Source: UBA2108 sp002713215
GTDB lineage: Bacteria > Bacteroidota > Bacteroidia > Flavobacteriales_G > Salibacteraceae
Direction of reading: 5' to 3'
Assembly: GCA_937891015.1 (NCBI GenBank)
Contig: CALAPY010000008.1
Location: 1-64,000 of the forward strand
DNA: 64,000 bases
The position numbers were made by a program, and so were the translations under genes. Under the pieces are notes generated by a model. That model was not told where the DNA came from, searched no databases, and saw nothing but the letters and a program-made list of their open reading frames with translations. Below, one piece after another: positions 1 through 9,469 of this stretch. How positions within the stretch are numbered: the stretch's first letter is position 1; each line of letters begins with the position of its first letter.

Positions 1-491
1 GAAACCTGGGAGCTTATATTAAATCAAAAACCGACAGGGACATTACGCTTTGGGATGGAGCCTGTGTAGTACATGAAGCCTTTTCACTGGAAAAGCTTAT
101 TCAGCTGTGCAAAGAGTATCCTAAGGCCCAAATCGTTGCTCACCCCGAATCGGAACACTACATACTGGAAACGGCTGCATTTATAGGGTCTACAACACAA
201 TTGATCAACTACGTAAAAAGTGATCCGGCTGAGACTTTTATTGTTGCAACCGAAGCCGGCGTACTTCATAAGATGAAAAAGGAAGTACCCGAAAAGACAT
301 TGATTCCTGCTCCTGCCCAAGAAGACAATACATGCGCTTGTTCTGAATGTGCCTATATGAAACTCAATACCCTGGAAAAATTATATTGGTGCCTAAAACA
401 TGAGGCCCCTGAGATTACCCTGGACGAGGATTTGCAGCGCAAGGCCCTGGTTCCCGTTAAGCGTATGCTTGAACTTTCAAGTCTGAATTAG
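1..491 (+). CDS. nadA: Quinolinate synthase NadA, C-terminal part (cut by window start)
   Basis: This is the C-terminal part of quinolinate synthase, the cytosolic [4Fe-4S] enzyme that condenses iminoaspartate with dihydroxyacetone phosphate to make quinolinate in NAD synthesis. The open frame runs in from the window edge (codons start at base 3), so the N-terminus and first cluster cysteine are missing. Visible are the segment LWDGACVVHEAF, which carries the second cluster Cys, the substrate-binding segment AHPESEHY, and the segment CACSECAYM with the third cluster Cys. The stop TAG is followed after one base by nadB, so the two form an operon that channels the unstable iminoaspartate. The identification is secure; only the start is unknown. 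Confidence 0.96.
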   Translation, partial: NLGAYIKSKTDRDITLWDGACVVHEAFSLEKLIQLCKEYPKAQIVAHPESEHYILETAAFIGSTTQLINYVKSDPAETFIVATEAGVLHKMKKEVPEKTLIPAPAQEDNTCACSECAYMKLNTLEKLYWCLKHEAPEITLDEDLQRKALVPVKRMLELSSLN

Positions 492-492
492 T

Positions 493-1989
493 TTGAATAC
501 AAATACACTGGTAATCGGCTCTGGTATAGCGGGTTTGTCGCTGGCAATAAAATTGGCCGAAAAACAGTCTAAGCACAAGATAATTATCGTTTCAAAATCC
601 GACAAATCAGAATCGAACACCTACAATGCTCAGGGCGGTATGGCCGTGGTTCTGGATCATTCAGACTCTTTTGAAAACCACATAAACGACACCCTGGTTG
701 CCGGACATTTTTTAAACGACAAAGCCATTGTTGAACTGGTTATTCAATCCGCTCCGGAACGCCTGGCCGAGTTGATCGCCTGGGGAGCCAATTTCGATGT
801 AAAAGATTCTGGTCAGTTAGACCTTGGCCTGGAAGGCGGGCATTCCAAAAACAGAATCGTTCATCACAAAGACAAAAGTGGAAAAGAGATCTACCGGGCA
901 TTGGCCGAAAAAGCTGCAAGCTTTGACAACATAAAAATCCTGGAAAACCTATTTATTGCTGACCTTTTAATGCCTGAATCGAAGGATAGCTGCCTGGGTG
1001 CAATTGCCATCGAAAAGAAATCGAGGCGTTTTATAAATATTGCAGCTCAAAATACGGTCATTGCTTCTGGAGGAATCGGCCAGGTATTTCAGCACACTAC
1101 CAACCCCCGATCGGCAACCGGTGATGGAATTGCCATAGCTGCTCGTGCCGGGGCATACCTTGCTGATATGAACTTTGTCCAGTTTCATCCCACCGCATTG
1201 TATTGCAACGAGAACCCTACCTTTCTTATATCTGAGGCGACAAGAGGCTTTGGAGCTTACCTAGTTAATGACAAAGGGGAGCGGTTTATGAAAAACGTTG
1301 ACCCCCGGATGGAATTGGCTACTCGTGATGTGGTTTCCGACGCTATCCTGGAGCAGATGACCATCGGGCAAACCGATCATGTTTTCCTGGATTGCCGTCA
1401 TTTGGATGCGGTTCAATTTAAAAAGTCATTTCCCGTTATTCATCAAAGGCTGGAAACGCAGAAAATAAACCCGCAATACGACCTGATTCCCGTAGCACCA
1501 GCCGCCCACTATTTGTGTGGAGGAATAGCCGTTGACACCAAAGGAAGGACGAATGTAAAGAACCTGTATTCGTGTGGTGAAAGCTCTCGAACGGGCCTTC
1601 ATGGAGCTAACCGGTTGGCGTCTAACTCCCTACTGGAAGCACTGGTATTTGCTGACCAGGTCGCTAACGAACTAGCCGGTATCCCTGGTACAATTCCAAC
1701 GGAAGTGGAAATCCGGCAAACCAACGAAAAGCAAACCGGGGTTATCGATTACGCTAAGATCATTCAACAGGTAAAATGGCTCATGACCAATCGTGTTGGA
1801 ATTAAGAAGGACATAGAACCACTACAACAAGCACAAACCGAAATAAATGAACTCAAACAGGTGTTTCTCGAACAAACAAACACCCTAAACGCATCCATTT
1901 TATTCTATGAAACCTGGAACCTAATTACCGTTGCCGGAGTAATTATTGAACATTCCCTTGAAGCAAAAAAGGATCTGGTTGTGGGATAA
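493..1989 (+). CDS. nadB: L-aspartate oxidase NadB
   Basis: FAD enzyme that oxidises L-aspartate to iminoaspartate, the substrate of NadA. The 498 residues are near the usual family length (about 530). The N-terminus has the dinucleotide fold GSGIAGLSLA (about residues 8-17). The fumarate-reductase/aspartate-oxidase core includes GLEGGHSKNRIVHH and the C-terminal FAD segment SSRTGLHGANRLASNSLLE. The start is a TTG one base after the nadA stop; no ATG fits upstream of the Rossmann motif, so TTG is the likely true start and translation is probably coupled to nadA. The C-terminal helical domain is present but short. Confidence 0.96.
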   Translation: MNTNTLVIGSGIAGLSLAIKLAEKQSKHKIIIVSKSDKSESNTYNAQGGMAVVLDHSDSFENHINDTLVAGHFLNDKAIVELVIQSAPERLAELIAWGANFDVKDSGQLDLGLEGGHSKNRIVHHKDKSGKEIYRALAEKAASFDNIKILENLFIADLLMPESKDSCLGAIAIEKKSRRFINIAAQNTVIASGGIGQVFQHTTNPRSATGDGIAIAARAGAYLADMNFVQFHPTALYCNENPTFLISEATRGFGAYLVNDKGERFMKNVDPRMELATRDVVSDAILEQMTIGQTDHVFLDCRHLDAVQFKKSFPVIHQRLETQKINPQYDLIPVAPAAHYLCGGIAVDTKGRTNVKNLYSCGESSRTGLHGANRLASNSLLEALVFADQVANELAGIPGTIPTEVEIRQTNEKQTGVIDYAKIIQQVKWLMTNRVGIKKDIEPLQQAQTEINELKQVFLEQTNTLNASILFYETWNLITVAGVIIEHSLEAKKDLVVG

Positions 1990-2008
1990 GCAACACTCCT
2001 CCGATGTA

Positions 2009-2046
2009 CGTCATTCCTGTTTCCGCTACGCTGCACAGGAATGACG
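2009..2046. repeat. GTCATTCC palindrome (REP-like hairpin)
   Basis: A perfect 12-base inverted repeat, CGTCATTCCTGT and its complement ACAGGAATGACG, is separated by 14 bases, 20 bases after nadB. The GTCATTCC core recurs at the ends of the element at 15623-15775, so this belongs to a dispersed palindromic family. It may also act as an nadAB terminator, although no T-run follows. Confidence 0.6.
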
Positions 2047-2065
2047 ATCCCTTAAATAGGCTTTT

Positions 2066-2182
2066 ATGGCACTGGCAAAGTGCTCTGTCACATGGATTGA
2101 CTATGACTCCCGAAAGGTATTCGTGGAGAAAATGTATCGAAAGGTAGACAAACCTTACTATCATGGAATTTTTAAAAGTTGA
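2066..2182 (+). other. Possible 38-residue ORF in the nadB-nrdJ gap
   Basis: The 494 bases between nadB and the reductase gene hold the hairpin above and this ATG-started frame of 38 codons, rich in charged and aromatic residues (VFVEKMYRKVDKPYYHGIF). It has no recognised domain and a stop just upstream. It could be a decayed gene remnant or a chance ORF. The rest of the gap (2183-2483) is AT-rich leader sequence for the reductase gene with no feature I can name. Confidence 0.2.
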
Positions 2183-2483
2183 CCACCCATCCTTGCCCGT
2201 CCGACAGGCGGAGATACAACGTCTCGCTGAACTCGACGCCACTCAGGCTGACAACTTTTCTAGACTACGCCTCGGCTCTACCTAAAAAACACATCATTTA
2301 ATATGACCTAAAACATACACCTATATGCTTGTTTACTAGTATTTTATGTTGATAAAAACGTTTAAAAATCAACAATAAATGCTGACATTTGCACTCCGTC
2401 GTTGGATATCATTGTGAAAGATTCAAAGTGTAGAAATTACACATCGAATTACCTCATTTAATTTAATCACAATAATCTCGAAG

Positions 2484-5078
2484 ATGGAAATATTAATGGA
2501 TACCGTAGAAAATAAAGAGAGTCGTATCGATTCAATGGCAAATTATAAAAGCTATTCGCACCAGGAAGTACTGGAAGCCTGTATGGAATATTTCAATCAG
2601 GACGAACTGGCAGCAACCACGTGGATGAATAAATATGCCTTGAAAAACCAGGACGGTGATTTTATTGAACAAACACCTGACGATATGCACCGTCGAATGG
2701 CGAAAGAGTTTGGCCGAATTGAAGAAAAATACGACAAGGCCGTCCATTTGAACGGAAGCACCTCCTTGCTTTCGAAATACGGCCAATCGCGTAACGCCCT
2801 AACTACGGAGGCCATCTATTCCATGTTTAAGGATTTTAATCAGATTATTCCACAGGGAAGTGTAATGGCAAGTTTGGGCAATCCATTTCGCCTGGCTTCG
2901 CTTTCCAATTGCATTGTAATGCCGGCATTACACGATTCGTACGGCGGAGTCTTTTTAGCTGATCAACAATTGGCTCAATTGTTTAAAAGAAGGTGCGGTG
3001 TTGGAATCGATATTTCCGGATTGCGGCCTTCGGGAGCTTCTGTCTCCAATTCAGCTGGAACTACTACTGGGGCTGCTTCCTTTATGGAGCGGTTTTCCAA
3101 TACTACGCGTGAAGTCGCTCAAAACGGAAGGCGAGGTGCATTGATGCTAACCATGGACATTGCCCACCCGGACATAGAGGAATTTATTACCAAAAAACAA
3201 GACCTCTCGAAAGTAACCGGCGCCAATGTTTCCATTCGACTTTCCGATGAGTTTATGAAGGCCGTGGAAGACGGTACGGATTATGCCCATCGCTGGCCTA
3301 TTGATTCTGATAACCCAACCTTTACTGAAACCATAAATGCCAGAGACCTGTGGAATACCATAATTACCTGCGCTCACAAGACCGCAGAACCCGGTTTAAT
3401 CTTCTGGGATCGTCAACATCACTATTCCACTTCTTCTGTCTATCCCGATTTTAAAAATGTTTCAACCAACCCCTGCTCCGAAATTGCCATGCAGGGTGGA
3501 GACAGTTGCCGACTGATCGCCATTAACCTGTTCAGTTTTGTAAAAGATCCATTTACCTCCAAGGCCAAATTCGATTCCAAGAAGTTCTACGAAACTACCT
3601 ATGAAGCACAACGGCTTATGGATGACCTGGTAGACCTGGAACTAGAGGCCGTAGAAAGAATATTGAATAAAATCAATAATGATCCCGAACCGGATTCTAT
3701 AAAACAAGTGGAAAAAGACACTTGGGAATTGCTTTATGAAACCGGTAAAAAAGGAAGGAGAACCGGGCTTGGATTTACCGCATTAGCCGATACCGTTGCT
3801 GCGCTGGGCATGGCCTTCGATTCCGACGAAGCCATTGCTGAAGTGGAAGGCATTATGAAAGTAAAAGCTACCGCTGAATTCGACAGCTCAATCGACATGG
3901 CCATTTCGCGTGGTGCCTTTGAATGTTTTGACAAAAAAATTGAGAATACTTCCGAATTTGTTCAAATGCTTAAGGTTGAACTTCCAACGGTATACCGACG
4001 CATGATGAAACATGGAAGACGTAACATTTCCATAAGTACAGTGGCTCCTACAGGTACGTTGAGCATGTTGGCACAAACCTCATCAGGCATTGAACCGGTG
4101 TTTATGCTTTCCTACAAACGAAGGAGAAAGGTTAACCCTGACGACGTCAGCGCCAAAGTCAGTTTTGTGGATGATATGGGCGATAGCTGGGAAGAGTTTG
4201 TGGTGTACCACGATAAACTAAAATACTGGATGAATACCACCGGGCTAAGTGATGAAAGCAAAAGTCCTTATGCGGGTTCAACGGCCAACGAAATTGACTG
4301 GAAAAAAAGGGTTCAAATGCAGGCAGTGGTTCAGAAATACGTTACTCACTCCATTTCTTCTACCATAAACCTGGCTTCGGATGTTACCGAGGAAGAAGTG
4401 GGCAACATCTACCTCGAATCGTGGAAACAGGGCTTAAAAGGAATTACGGTGTACCGCGATGGGTCGCGTTCCGGCATTTTGGTGTCCGATGAACCCAAGA
4501 AAGAAGAAAGCCTGCAAAGCATCATTGAAAGTGTACCCCCTCCCCGCCCCAAGAAATTGACGGCAGAAATTGTACGGTTTCAGAACAACCACGAAAAATG
4601 GATTGCGGTAGTAGGACTTTTAAAAGGAAAACCTTATGAGATTTTTACAGGTAACGCCGAGGAATCTTTCTTTATACCGCCATACGTTACAAAGGGAACC
4701 GTAATCAAGAAGAAAAGTAAAAACAAAAAGAACCGATACGACTTCCAATACATTGATAAGGATGGCTACAAGGTAAAGATAGAGGGCTTATCGCGCTCGT
4801 TCAACATGGAGTTTTGGAACTACGCCAAATTGATCTCCGGTGTACTCCGACATGGTATGCCCATTCCTTTTGTGGTGCATTTGATCGAAAACCTAAACCT
4901 CGACGATCAATCTATTAATACCTGGAGAAACGGGGTAATTCGTGCCTTAAAGAAATTTATTCCAAACGGCACCAAAGCGGCCGATCACCAGTGCCCTGAA
5001 TGTGACGACCCTGATGGATTGGTCTACGAAGAAGGGTGCTTAACCTGCAAGAGCTGCGGCCATTCGAAATGTGGCTAA
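2484..5078 (+). CDS. nrdJ: Adenosylcobalamin-dependent (class II) ribonucleotide reductase
   Basis: Reduces ribonucleotides to deoxyribonucleotides using a B12-derived radical and needs no oxygen, which suits a facultative nitrate respirer. The 864 residues include an N-terminal helical region, an active-site Cys segment (LSNCIVMPALHDSYGG), the GVGIDISGLRPSGA loop, the NPCSE motif that carries the thiyl-radical Cys, and the PTGTLSMLAQTSSGIEP finger loop. A TSCPD-like domain follows (from about residue 685), then a C-terminal zinc-ribbon-like tail with paired Cys (CPEC, CKSC, final KCG) that serves as the redox shuttle. Nearby in-frame ATGs leave the exact start open by up to 17 residues. No activating small subunit is encoded nearby, as expected for class II. 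Confidence 0.94.
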   Translation: MEILMDTVENKESRIDSMANYKSYSHQEVLEACMEYFNQDELAATTWMNKYALKNQDGDFIEQTPDDMHRRMAKEFGRIEEKYDKAVHLNGSTSLLSKYGQSRNALTTEAIYSMFKDFNQIIPQGSVMASLGNPFRLASLSNCIVMPALHDSYGGVFLADQQLAQLFKRRCGVGIDISGLRPSGASVSNSAGTTTGAASFMERFSNTTREVAQNGRRGALMLTMDIAHPDIEEFITKKQDLSKVTGANVSIRLSDEFMKAVEDGTDYAHRWPIDSDNPTFTETINARDLWNTIITCAHKTAEPGLIFWDRQHHYSTSSVYPDFKNVSTNPCSEIAMQGGDSCRLIAINLFSFVKDPFTSKAKFDSKKFYETTYEAQRLMDDLVDLELEAVERILNKINNDPEPDSIKQVEKDTWELLYETGKKGRRTGLGFTALADTVAALGMAFDSDEAIAEVEGIMKVKATAEFDSSIDMAISRGAFECFDKKIENTSEFVQMLKVELPTVYRRMMKHGRRNISISTVAPTGTLSMLAQTSSGIEPVFMLSYKRRRKVNPDDVSAKVSFVDDMGDSWEEFVVYHDKLKYWMNTTGLSDESKSPYAGSTANEIDWKKRVQMQAVVQKYVTHSISSTINLASDVTEEEVGNIYLESWKQGLKGITVYRDGSRSGILVSDEPKKEESLQSIIESVPPPRPKKLTAEIVRFQNNHEKWIAVVGLLKGKPYEIFTGNAEESFFIPPYVTKGTVIKKKSKNKKNRYDFQYIDKDGYKVKIEGLSRSFNMEFWNYAKLISGVLRHGMPIPFVVHLIENLNLDDQSINTWRNGVIRALKKFIPNGTKAADHQCPECDDPDGLVYEEGCLTCKSCGHSKCG

Positions 5079-5137
5079 TGCATGAAACAAGAAAAGAAAT
5101 GAGCAGTGAAAATTGAACCTGCTCGAAACAATAAAAA

Positions 5138-6943
5138 ATGAATAATAAAAACAGACATAATTTTCACATACCGGTAATGGGAATCGGTTTTACGCTAGAC
5201 ACCCCCATTAAGGTAGCAAAATTTGGAATTTCCTCGGTCATTTCACTGGCCGATGATACACTAATGGAGAAGTTGCGACAACTGTATTGCAACCAATTCA
5301 ATATTGCCTACAAGGCAATCACCGAAAAGGATTACGATTTTAGGGCAAAACGAATTACCGCCTACCTGGACCTTATGCACGACCGCGTTCGGGAACAAGT
5401 GACTGAGCTTAAAAAAATCTCCTTTAAAAAGGGAAACGATTTGGTGAAGTACTTCGAAATGCTCCCTGAAGGTATTCCATTAAAAAAAGAATACCTTAAG
5501 TATAAATCGATGACCAATTCGGTGCAGAAAAGACTGGCGGAGAAAAAGCTAAAGAGTCAGATTTTTACTGGCTCCATAGACGTAAACCTTATGACCAAAC
5601 TGGACAAGGTAAACTACGATGCCAATAATGAACCTCTGCCACAAGAATTCAACGACGCCCACGCCGCTGTTCGTGGCTTTGCAAACAGTAAAGTAAAATC
5701 GTCACTGGTATTTTCGGCGGGAATGAATCCCCGTTTATATAACTACCTAACTGAATTCGATGGCTTCTTTCCAAATGATAAAGGAGAAGTTGACAAAAAA
5801 ATCATTCTTAAGGTAAGTGATTACCGGTCGGCGTTGGTTCAGGGGAAAATTCTGGCCAAAAAAGGGATTTGGATTTCAGAATATCGCCTCGAATCGGGAT
5901 TGAATTGTGGAGGGCATGCTTTTGCCACCCAGGGACATCTTATGGGCCCCATTCTCAATGACTTTAAAAGCAACCGGGAAGCACTGGAAGAAGAACTTTC
6001 AACCATCTACCTGGCAAGTCTTGAAACCATGGGTAAAACCATGCCGGGTAAGCAACCCAGCATTAGCTTAAGTGCACAAGGAGGAATTGGAAATGCGGAC
6101 GAGCAGGAATTTTTAATGGAACAATACGGCCTGGTTTCTACGGGTTGGGGTTCACCCTTCCTCCTGGTTCCAGAAGCAGTGAGCATAGATAACGATACGG
6201 TGGACCTACTTAAAAATGCAGAGGAAGACGACCTCTACCTGAGCGATATTTCTCCATTGGGCGTGCCCTTTAACTCAGTAAAAGGAAATACAAAGGACAT
6301 CGAAAAGCAGGCAGCCATTGACAAAGGAAAACCAGGTTCGCCATGTATTCGTAAAACCCTGGTTTCGAATACAGAATTTACAGACAAACCCATTTGTACG
6401 GCTTCCAGGCAATACCAAAGCAAAAAAATAAAGGAACTGGATACGCTCGACCTCTCACCGGAGAAATACAAAGATGCCTTTAACAAAATCGTTGAAAAGG
6501 CTTGTATCTGTGTGGGACTGGGTACTCCTTCCCTATTGGTGAATAACCTAAGTACCAAGCTGGAACGGCCAAGTGTTTCGGTTTGCCCGGGGCCTAACCT
6601 GGCTTACTTCTCCAAGAAGTTTTCGCTTAAAGAAATGGTAGACCATATCTACGGTAAAATTGATTTGCTTAACCAAAATGCACGCCCGCACATGTTTATC
6701 AAGGAATTGGGTATGTATGTCGATTATCTCAAAAAAGAGCTCAACGAACTGGATTTCAACAACAAAAAGCAGTTGCGCTACGTCAACGATTTTGAGAAGA
6801 ACCTGGTTCAAGGCATTCATTACTACGTAAACCTCTTAAACAACATGAAGGTGGATACCAATAGCATTCAAAAGCAAATCATTAGCGCTTTAAATGCCAC
6901 CGAAAATGAGATTCGGGCGTTGAGGTTGGTTTCTGTTGGTTAG
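5138..6943 (+). CDS. Conserved uncharacterised protein, possible Fe-S/TIM-barrel oxidoreductase
   Basis: I do not recognise a named family for this 601-residue soluble protein, though its look is that of a widely conserved one. The N-terminus HIPVMGIGFTLDTPIKVAK and the repeated glycine-rich turns resemble FMN-binding TIM barrels such as glutamate synthase or nitronate monooxygenase. The segment SGLNCGGHAF resembles an Fe-S cysteine region of glutamate-synthase-like proteins. Further cysteines lie in GSPCIRK, PICTASRQYQ, ACICVGLG and SVCPGPN, enough for a cluster. The C-terminal ~100 residues are helical. It lies 59 bases after nrdJ on the same strand and may be co-transcribed. Function is open; the fold idea is inference only. 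Confidence 0.6.
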   Translation: MNNKNRHNFHIPVMGIGFTLDTPIKVAKFGISSVISLADDTLMEKLRQLYCNQFNIAYKAITEKDYDFRAKRITAYLDLMHDRVREQVTELKKISFKKGNDLVKYFEMLPEGIPLKKEYLKYKSMTNSVQKRLAEKKLKSQIFTGSIDVNLMTKLDKVNYDANNEPLPQEFNDAHAAVRGFANSKVKSSLVFSAGMNPRLYNYLTEFDGFFPNDKGEVDKKIILKVSDYRSALVQGKILAKKGIWISEYRLESGLNCGGHAFATQGHLMGPILNDFKSNREALEEELSTIYLASLETMGKTMPGKQPSISLSAQGGIGNADEQEFLMEQYGLVSTGWGSPFLLVPEAVSIDNDTVDLLKNAEEDDLYLSDISPLGVPFNSVKGNTKDIEKQAAIDKGKPGSPCIRKTLVSNTEFTDKPICTASRQYQSKKIKELDTLDLSPEKYKDAFNKIVEKACICVGLGTPSLLVNNLSTKLERPSVSVCPGPNLAYFSKKFSLKEMVDHIYGKIDLLNQNARPHMFIKELGMYVDYLKKELNELDFNNKKQLRYVNDFEKNLVQGIHYYVNLLNNMKVDTNSIQKQIISALNATENEIRALRLVSVG

Positions 6944-6964
6944 GCCAAACGATTAAAGCAAACT

Positions 6965-7005
6965 CAAATTCCGTAACTTGAACCCAACAACCATGTTGGA
7001 ATTTG
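6965..7005. terminator. Hairpin after the 601-residue gene
   Basis: CAAATT pairs with AATTTG, and inside them CCAACA pairs with TGTTGG around an ACCA loop. The structure starts 22 bases after the stop codon at 6943. No strong T-run follows, so it may be a terminator or the left border structure of the cassette cluster that begins just after it. Confidence 0.4.
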
Positions 7006-7134
7006 ATATTGCATTGGCATACCCAAACTTATAAGATTATCTTCTTAATTGGGTTGATCAAAATGTACTATTCAGTATATTAGATGGTTATTGCAAAGTT
7101 TTATTTCAACAAAACTAGTTGGCATACATTGAAA

Positions 7135-7791
7135 ATGACAAGGACATTAACGATATTATTGACTTTCCTCACAACAGGAACAATCGCACAAGGTGGTCAT
7201 ACTGTTGCTCATGAGTATTCAATACTGCATGAGTTTGTAGAGCTTAGAATCACAGACAACAAGAAAGTGGAACTCTATATCTGGCCACATGACGACTACT
7301 TATTCTCAGGACAATGTATTCAAACGGGCGACACTTTGACCTTAGACCTAAAAGCTAAAAATGACTCCATAGAAAAAAGCTATTCATATCCAACAGACCG
7401 AGCATTACTGAAGACGGTTTCAAAACTTCTAATTGTAGGTGACTATTTAATACCTTCTATACTTGCAATTGACACTACCAACTTCGGTGACTCATATATT
7501 TATAGTAATGGACATATCAGATATGTCTTGACCTTCAATGGTGACTCGACCTATAAATACAGCCATGGTGACTGTATATCAAATGGTGGCTCCAACGGGC
7601 TTTGGATAAAAAGTAACAAACAAGTAAAACTTGAGCCTGACAATGAAAAGAATGTACTCCATTGGATATGTACAGACAATAAACTGACTTCCTGTATGAA
7701 TTACATTGTTGGAGTAAGAGATGACAAAGGGGTTAGTACCTTCAAATACTTGAAAAAAAAACGTACGCCAACAAAAAATAAAGTGCATTGA
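7135..7791 (+). CDS. Secreted protein of unknown function (cassette gene)
   Basis: I do not recognise this protein. From the ATG at 7135 it starts MTRTLTILLTFLTTGTIAQG, a clear signal peptide; a longer frame starting at 7084 would place 17 unlikely residues ahead of it, so 7135 is preferred. The mature part is about 200 residues, mainly beta-like, with scattered Cys (SGQC, HGDC, WICTDN, TSCMN) that could form disulfides. The last codons overlap a compact attC-like palindrome (7767-7818), so it looks like the first cassette of the left cluster. Confidence 0.6.
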   Translation: MTRTLTILLTFLTTGTIAQGGHTVAHEYSILHEFVELRITDNKKVELYIWPHDDYLFSGQCIQTGDTLTLDLKAKNDSIEKSYSYPTDRALLKTVSKLLIVGDYLIPSILAIDTTNFGDSYIYSNGHIRYVLTFNGDSTYKYSHGDCISNGGSNGLWIKSNKQVKLEPDNEKNVLHWICTDNKLTSCMNYIVGVRDDKGVSTFKYLKKKRTPTKNKVH

Positions 7792-7818
7792 AACGCACTT
7801 TAATATACTGTTAGCATT
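7767..7818 (+). repeat. attC-like site, compact
   Basis: R'' GCCAAC (7767-7772) faces R' GTTAGCATT (7810-7818). Inner arms AATAAAGTGC (7777-7786) and GCACTTTAAT (from 7795) pair in 9 of 10 positions around an 8-base loop. Arm order and spacing match a minimal integron attC site. The next gene starts 6 bases after R'. Confidence 0.65.
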
Positions 7819-7824
7819 AAGTTA

Positions 7825-8106
7825 ATGAAGCTATATAGAATTGCCCTAAGGTTGAATTTAGTTTATGCGATTTTAGGAATAATTATTTCTCTTAATTGCT
7901 GGTTCGGTTTTTTTGATCTTTTGAAGACAAGAACACTAACCGATGTTTTCATCCCTTATACCGAAACTATAATGGTTATGGGATTTACGGGGAGTGGAAT
8001 TCCTGCCGTCATTTTTACTTGGGTAAGTATATTTTTATTGATTAGAATGTCCATTATTGGAGTTTATAAAATGAATAATTCCAAAATTAATTCTAACAAC
8101 CACTAG
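7825..8106 (+). CDS. Small two-helix membrane protein, unknown (cassette gene)
   Basis: 93 residues with two hydrophobic segments: about residues 12-30 (LVYAILGIIISLNCWFGFF) and 55-78 (IPAVIFTWVSIFLLIRMSII), separated by a short loop. I do not recognise the family. It begins a few bases after the R' arm of one attC-like site and its C-terminus overlaps the R'' arm of the next, the pattern of a single-gene cassette. Confidence 0.5.
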   Translation: MKLYRIALRLNLVYAILGIIISLNCWFGFFDLLKTRTLTDVFIPYTETIMVMGFTGSGIPAVIFTWVSIFLLIRMSIIGVYKMNNSKINSNNH

Positions 8107-8243
8107 TTGGCAAATCTGCCCGTTCGGTCAGGTGGGTACTAGCGGTGGCGTAAATTTGAAAGCAATGAAGATTAATAACCCAATCCTATGTCTCGAAGTA
8201 TCTGACTCGAAAAGCCTACTTCTCATGGCTGTAAGGCCTTAGC
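8091..8243 (+). repeat. attC-like site, type I, degenerate
   Basis: The central part (8150-8227) is nearly identical to that of the element at 54579-54715: both carry GTAAATTTGAAA, then ATTAATAACCCAATCC, then GACTCGAAAAGCCTACTT or CCTCGAAAAGCCTACTT, then CTCATGGC. Outer arms TTCTAAC (8091-8097) and CTTAGCA (from 8239) pair only partly, so the site may be decayed. Confidence 0.55.
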
Positions 8244-8254
8244 AACAAGTTTCC

Positions 8255-8812
8255 ATGTTCAAAGATCCTAAATCAATATCTATAAAAGCCCCTGAAGAAG
8301 TACTAACTGACCTTGAGGTAGTAGTTTATGCTGAGCACTTAGTGGATGGTTCCTGGGTTTTCTATTCTAAGAAAACTATGGATAAAGACGACTTATTGAT
8401 TAGTGTTTCAATGTCTGAACTACTAAACGTTGATTCCTCAATAAACTCAATTTCTTATCTAAAGAAAGGAGATTCGGCTATAAGACTAAGTGCAAAACAT
8501 AATTGGAAAAATAGCTATGAGCTTGCAAACAAGCGAATCGAAGATATTCTGGCTGGACATAACGAGTGGCAAGGCAATCAATATAACCCGGGTCATTTCA
8601 CCGGAGGTAATATTCCGAATTGGATGCATGAGCCAGGAAATAAAACTGCATTTGGTTTACTTTATTTGATTCCAGGTATAATCGGATTGTGTGTTTTACC
8701 TTTCGTTATCTTTGATAATTGGAGCATTAAAAACTGGGAAGGAAATATTATGCTTTTAATTCTTATTCCCTTAATTCTTGGTGTAGGAATAAGATATATT
8801 TTGAAGAAATAA
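8255..8812 (+). CDS. Membrane-anchored protein of unknown function (cassette gene)
   Basis: 185 residues with a soluble N-terminal part of about 125 residues, then two hydrophobic helices (about 132-152 and 163-183) ending in a short basic tail ILKK. There is no signal peptide, so the N-terminal domain is probably cytoplasmic. I do not recognise the family. The ATG lies 11 bases after the preceding attC-like site and the next such element starts just after the stop, so this is a one-gene cassette. Confidence 0.5.
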   Translation: MFKDPKSISIKAPEEVLTDLEVVVYAEHLVDGSWVFYSKKTMDKDDLLISVSMSELLNVDSSINSISYLKKGDSAIRLSAKHNWKNSYELANKRIEDILAGHNEWQGNQYNPGHFTGGNIPNWMHEPGNKTAFGLLYLIPGIIGLCVLPFVIFDNWSIKNWEGNIMLLILIPLILGVGIRYILKK

Positions 8813-8819
8813 TAATGAC

Positions 8820-8933
8820 CAGTTGCTTACAATAGTTAGGATGCAAAACCAACTTAGACTAAATTTGAAAGGAAAAGCCTCCTACGAAGCAAGTAAATAA
8901 ACCCACTCCTGTTTAGCTACGGGGCATTAGTTC
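8820..8933 (+). repeat. attC-like element, degenerate
   Basis: Contains CTAAATTTGAAAGGAAAAGC followed by CGAAGCAAGTAAATAAAC. Nearly the same string (CTAAATTTGAAATGAAATAC, then CGAAGCAATTAAATAAAC) occurs at 62100-62145. The 3' end CATTAGTTC (8925-8933) is a weak R' candidate. Kinship with the array elements is clear, but arm pairing is poor. Confidence 0.4.
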
Positions 8934-8958
8934 TTGTACAGGAAAAATTTTACACTAA

Positions 8959-9444
8959 ATGGACGTAATACAAAGAATATTAAATATTGAGGAAGGAAGT
9001 TACTCTTCAAGTTTGAACGAAGAGAGTTTAAAGAGAAAGATTGAAAACCTCTTTGAGCAAACAACTTTAAGGTTAGCCGGTAAACTTACAAGCGAAAATG
9101 AATTTACAGCTTATGATAAACTGGTTATTATTGGCTGGAACATGCCTTACCTAAGAAGAAAATCGGCTTATTTAAAAGGCAAAATCACGCAAGGACAAAA
9201 TGGGCCATTGATAAAATTAAAAGTAAACCCAAATTCCATTTTGCCCATTTTTTCCATTCTGGCAATTCTAAGTGGAGTTATCTTTACATTAATAGCACTA
9301 TCGAATACCCAAGTTGATAAGTTCTTCTTAATCCCTGGACTAGTCTTAATTGCACTGGGGATTGTTTATTACCCGGTGAGTACACTTTTAAGAAATCGTC
9401 TACGAAACGAGATGGTGAATTATTTAGATTTAAATAAAATCTAA
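8959..9444 (+). CDS. Membrane protein of unknown function (cassette gene)
   Basis: 161 residues: a soluble, charged N-terminal half (about 1-90), then two hydrophobic segments at about 95-113 (LPIFSILAILSGVIFTLIAL) and 122-142 (LIPGLVLIALGIVYYPVS), and a C-terminal basic/acidic tail. I do not recognise the family. It is flanked on both sides by attC-like elements on the same strand. Confidence 0.5.
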   Translation: MDVIQRILNIEEGSYSSSLNEESLKRKIENLFEQTTLRLAGKLTSENEFTAYDKLVIIGWNMPYLRRKSAYLKGKITQGQNGPLIKLKVNPNSILPIFSILAILSGVIFTLIALSNTQVDKFFLIPGLVLIALGIVYYPVSTLLRNRLRNEMVNYLDLNKI

Positions 9445-9469
9445 TACTTGTAAATAGAAAACCTAAAGA

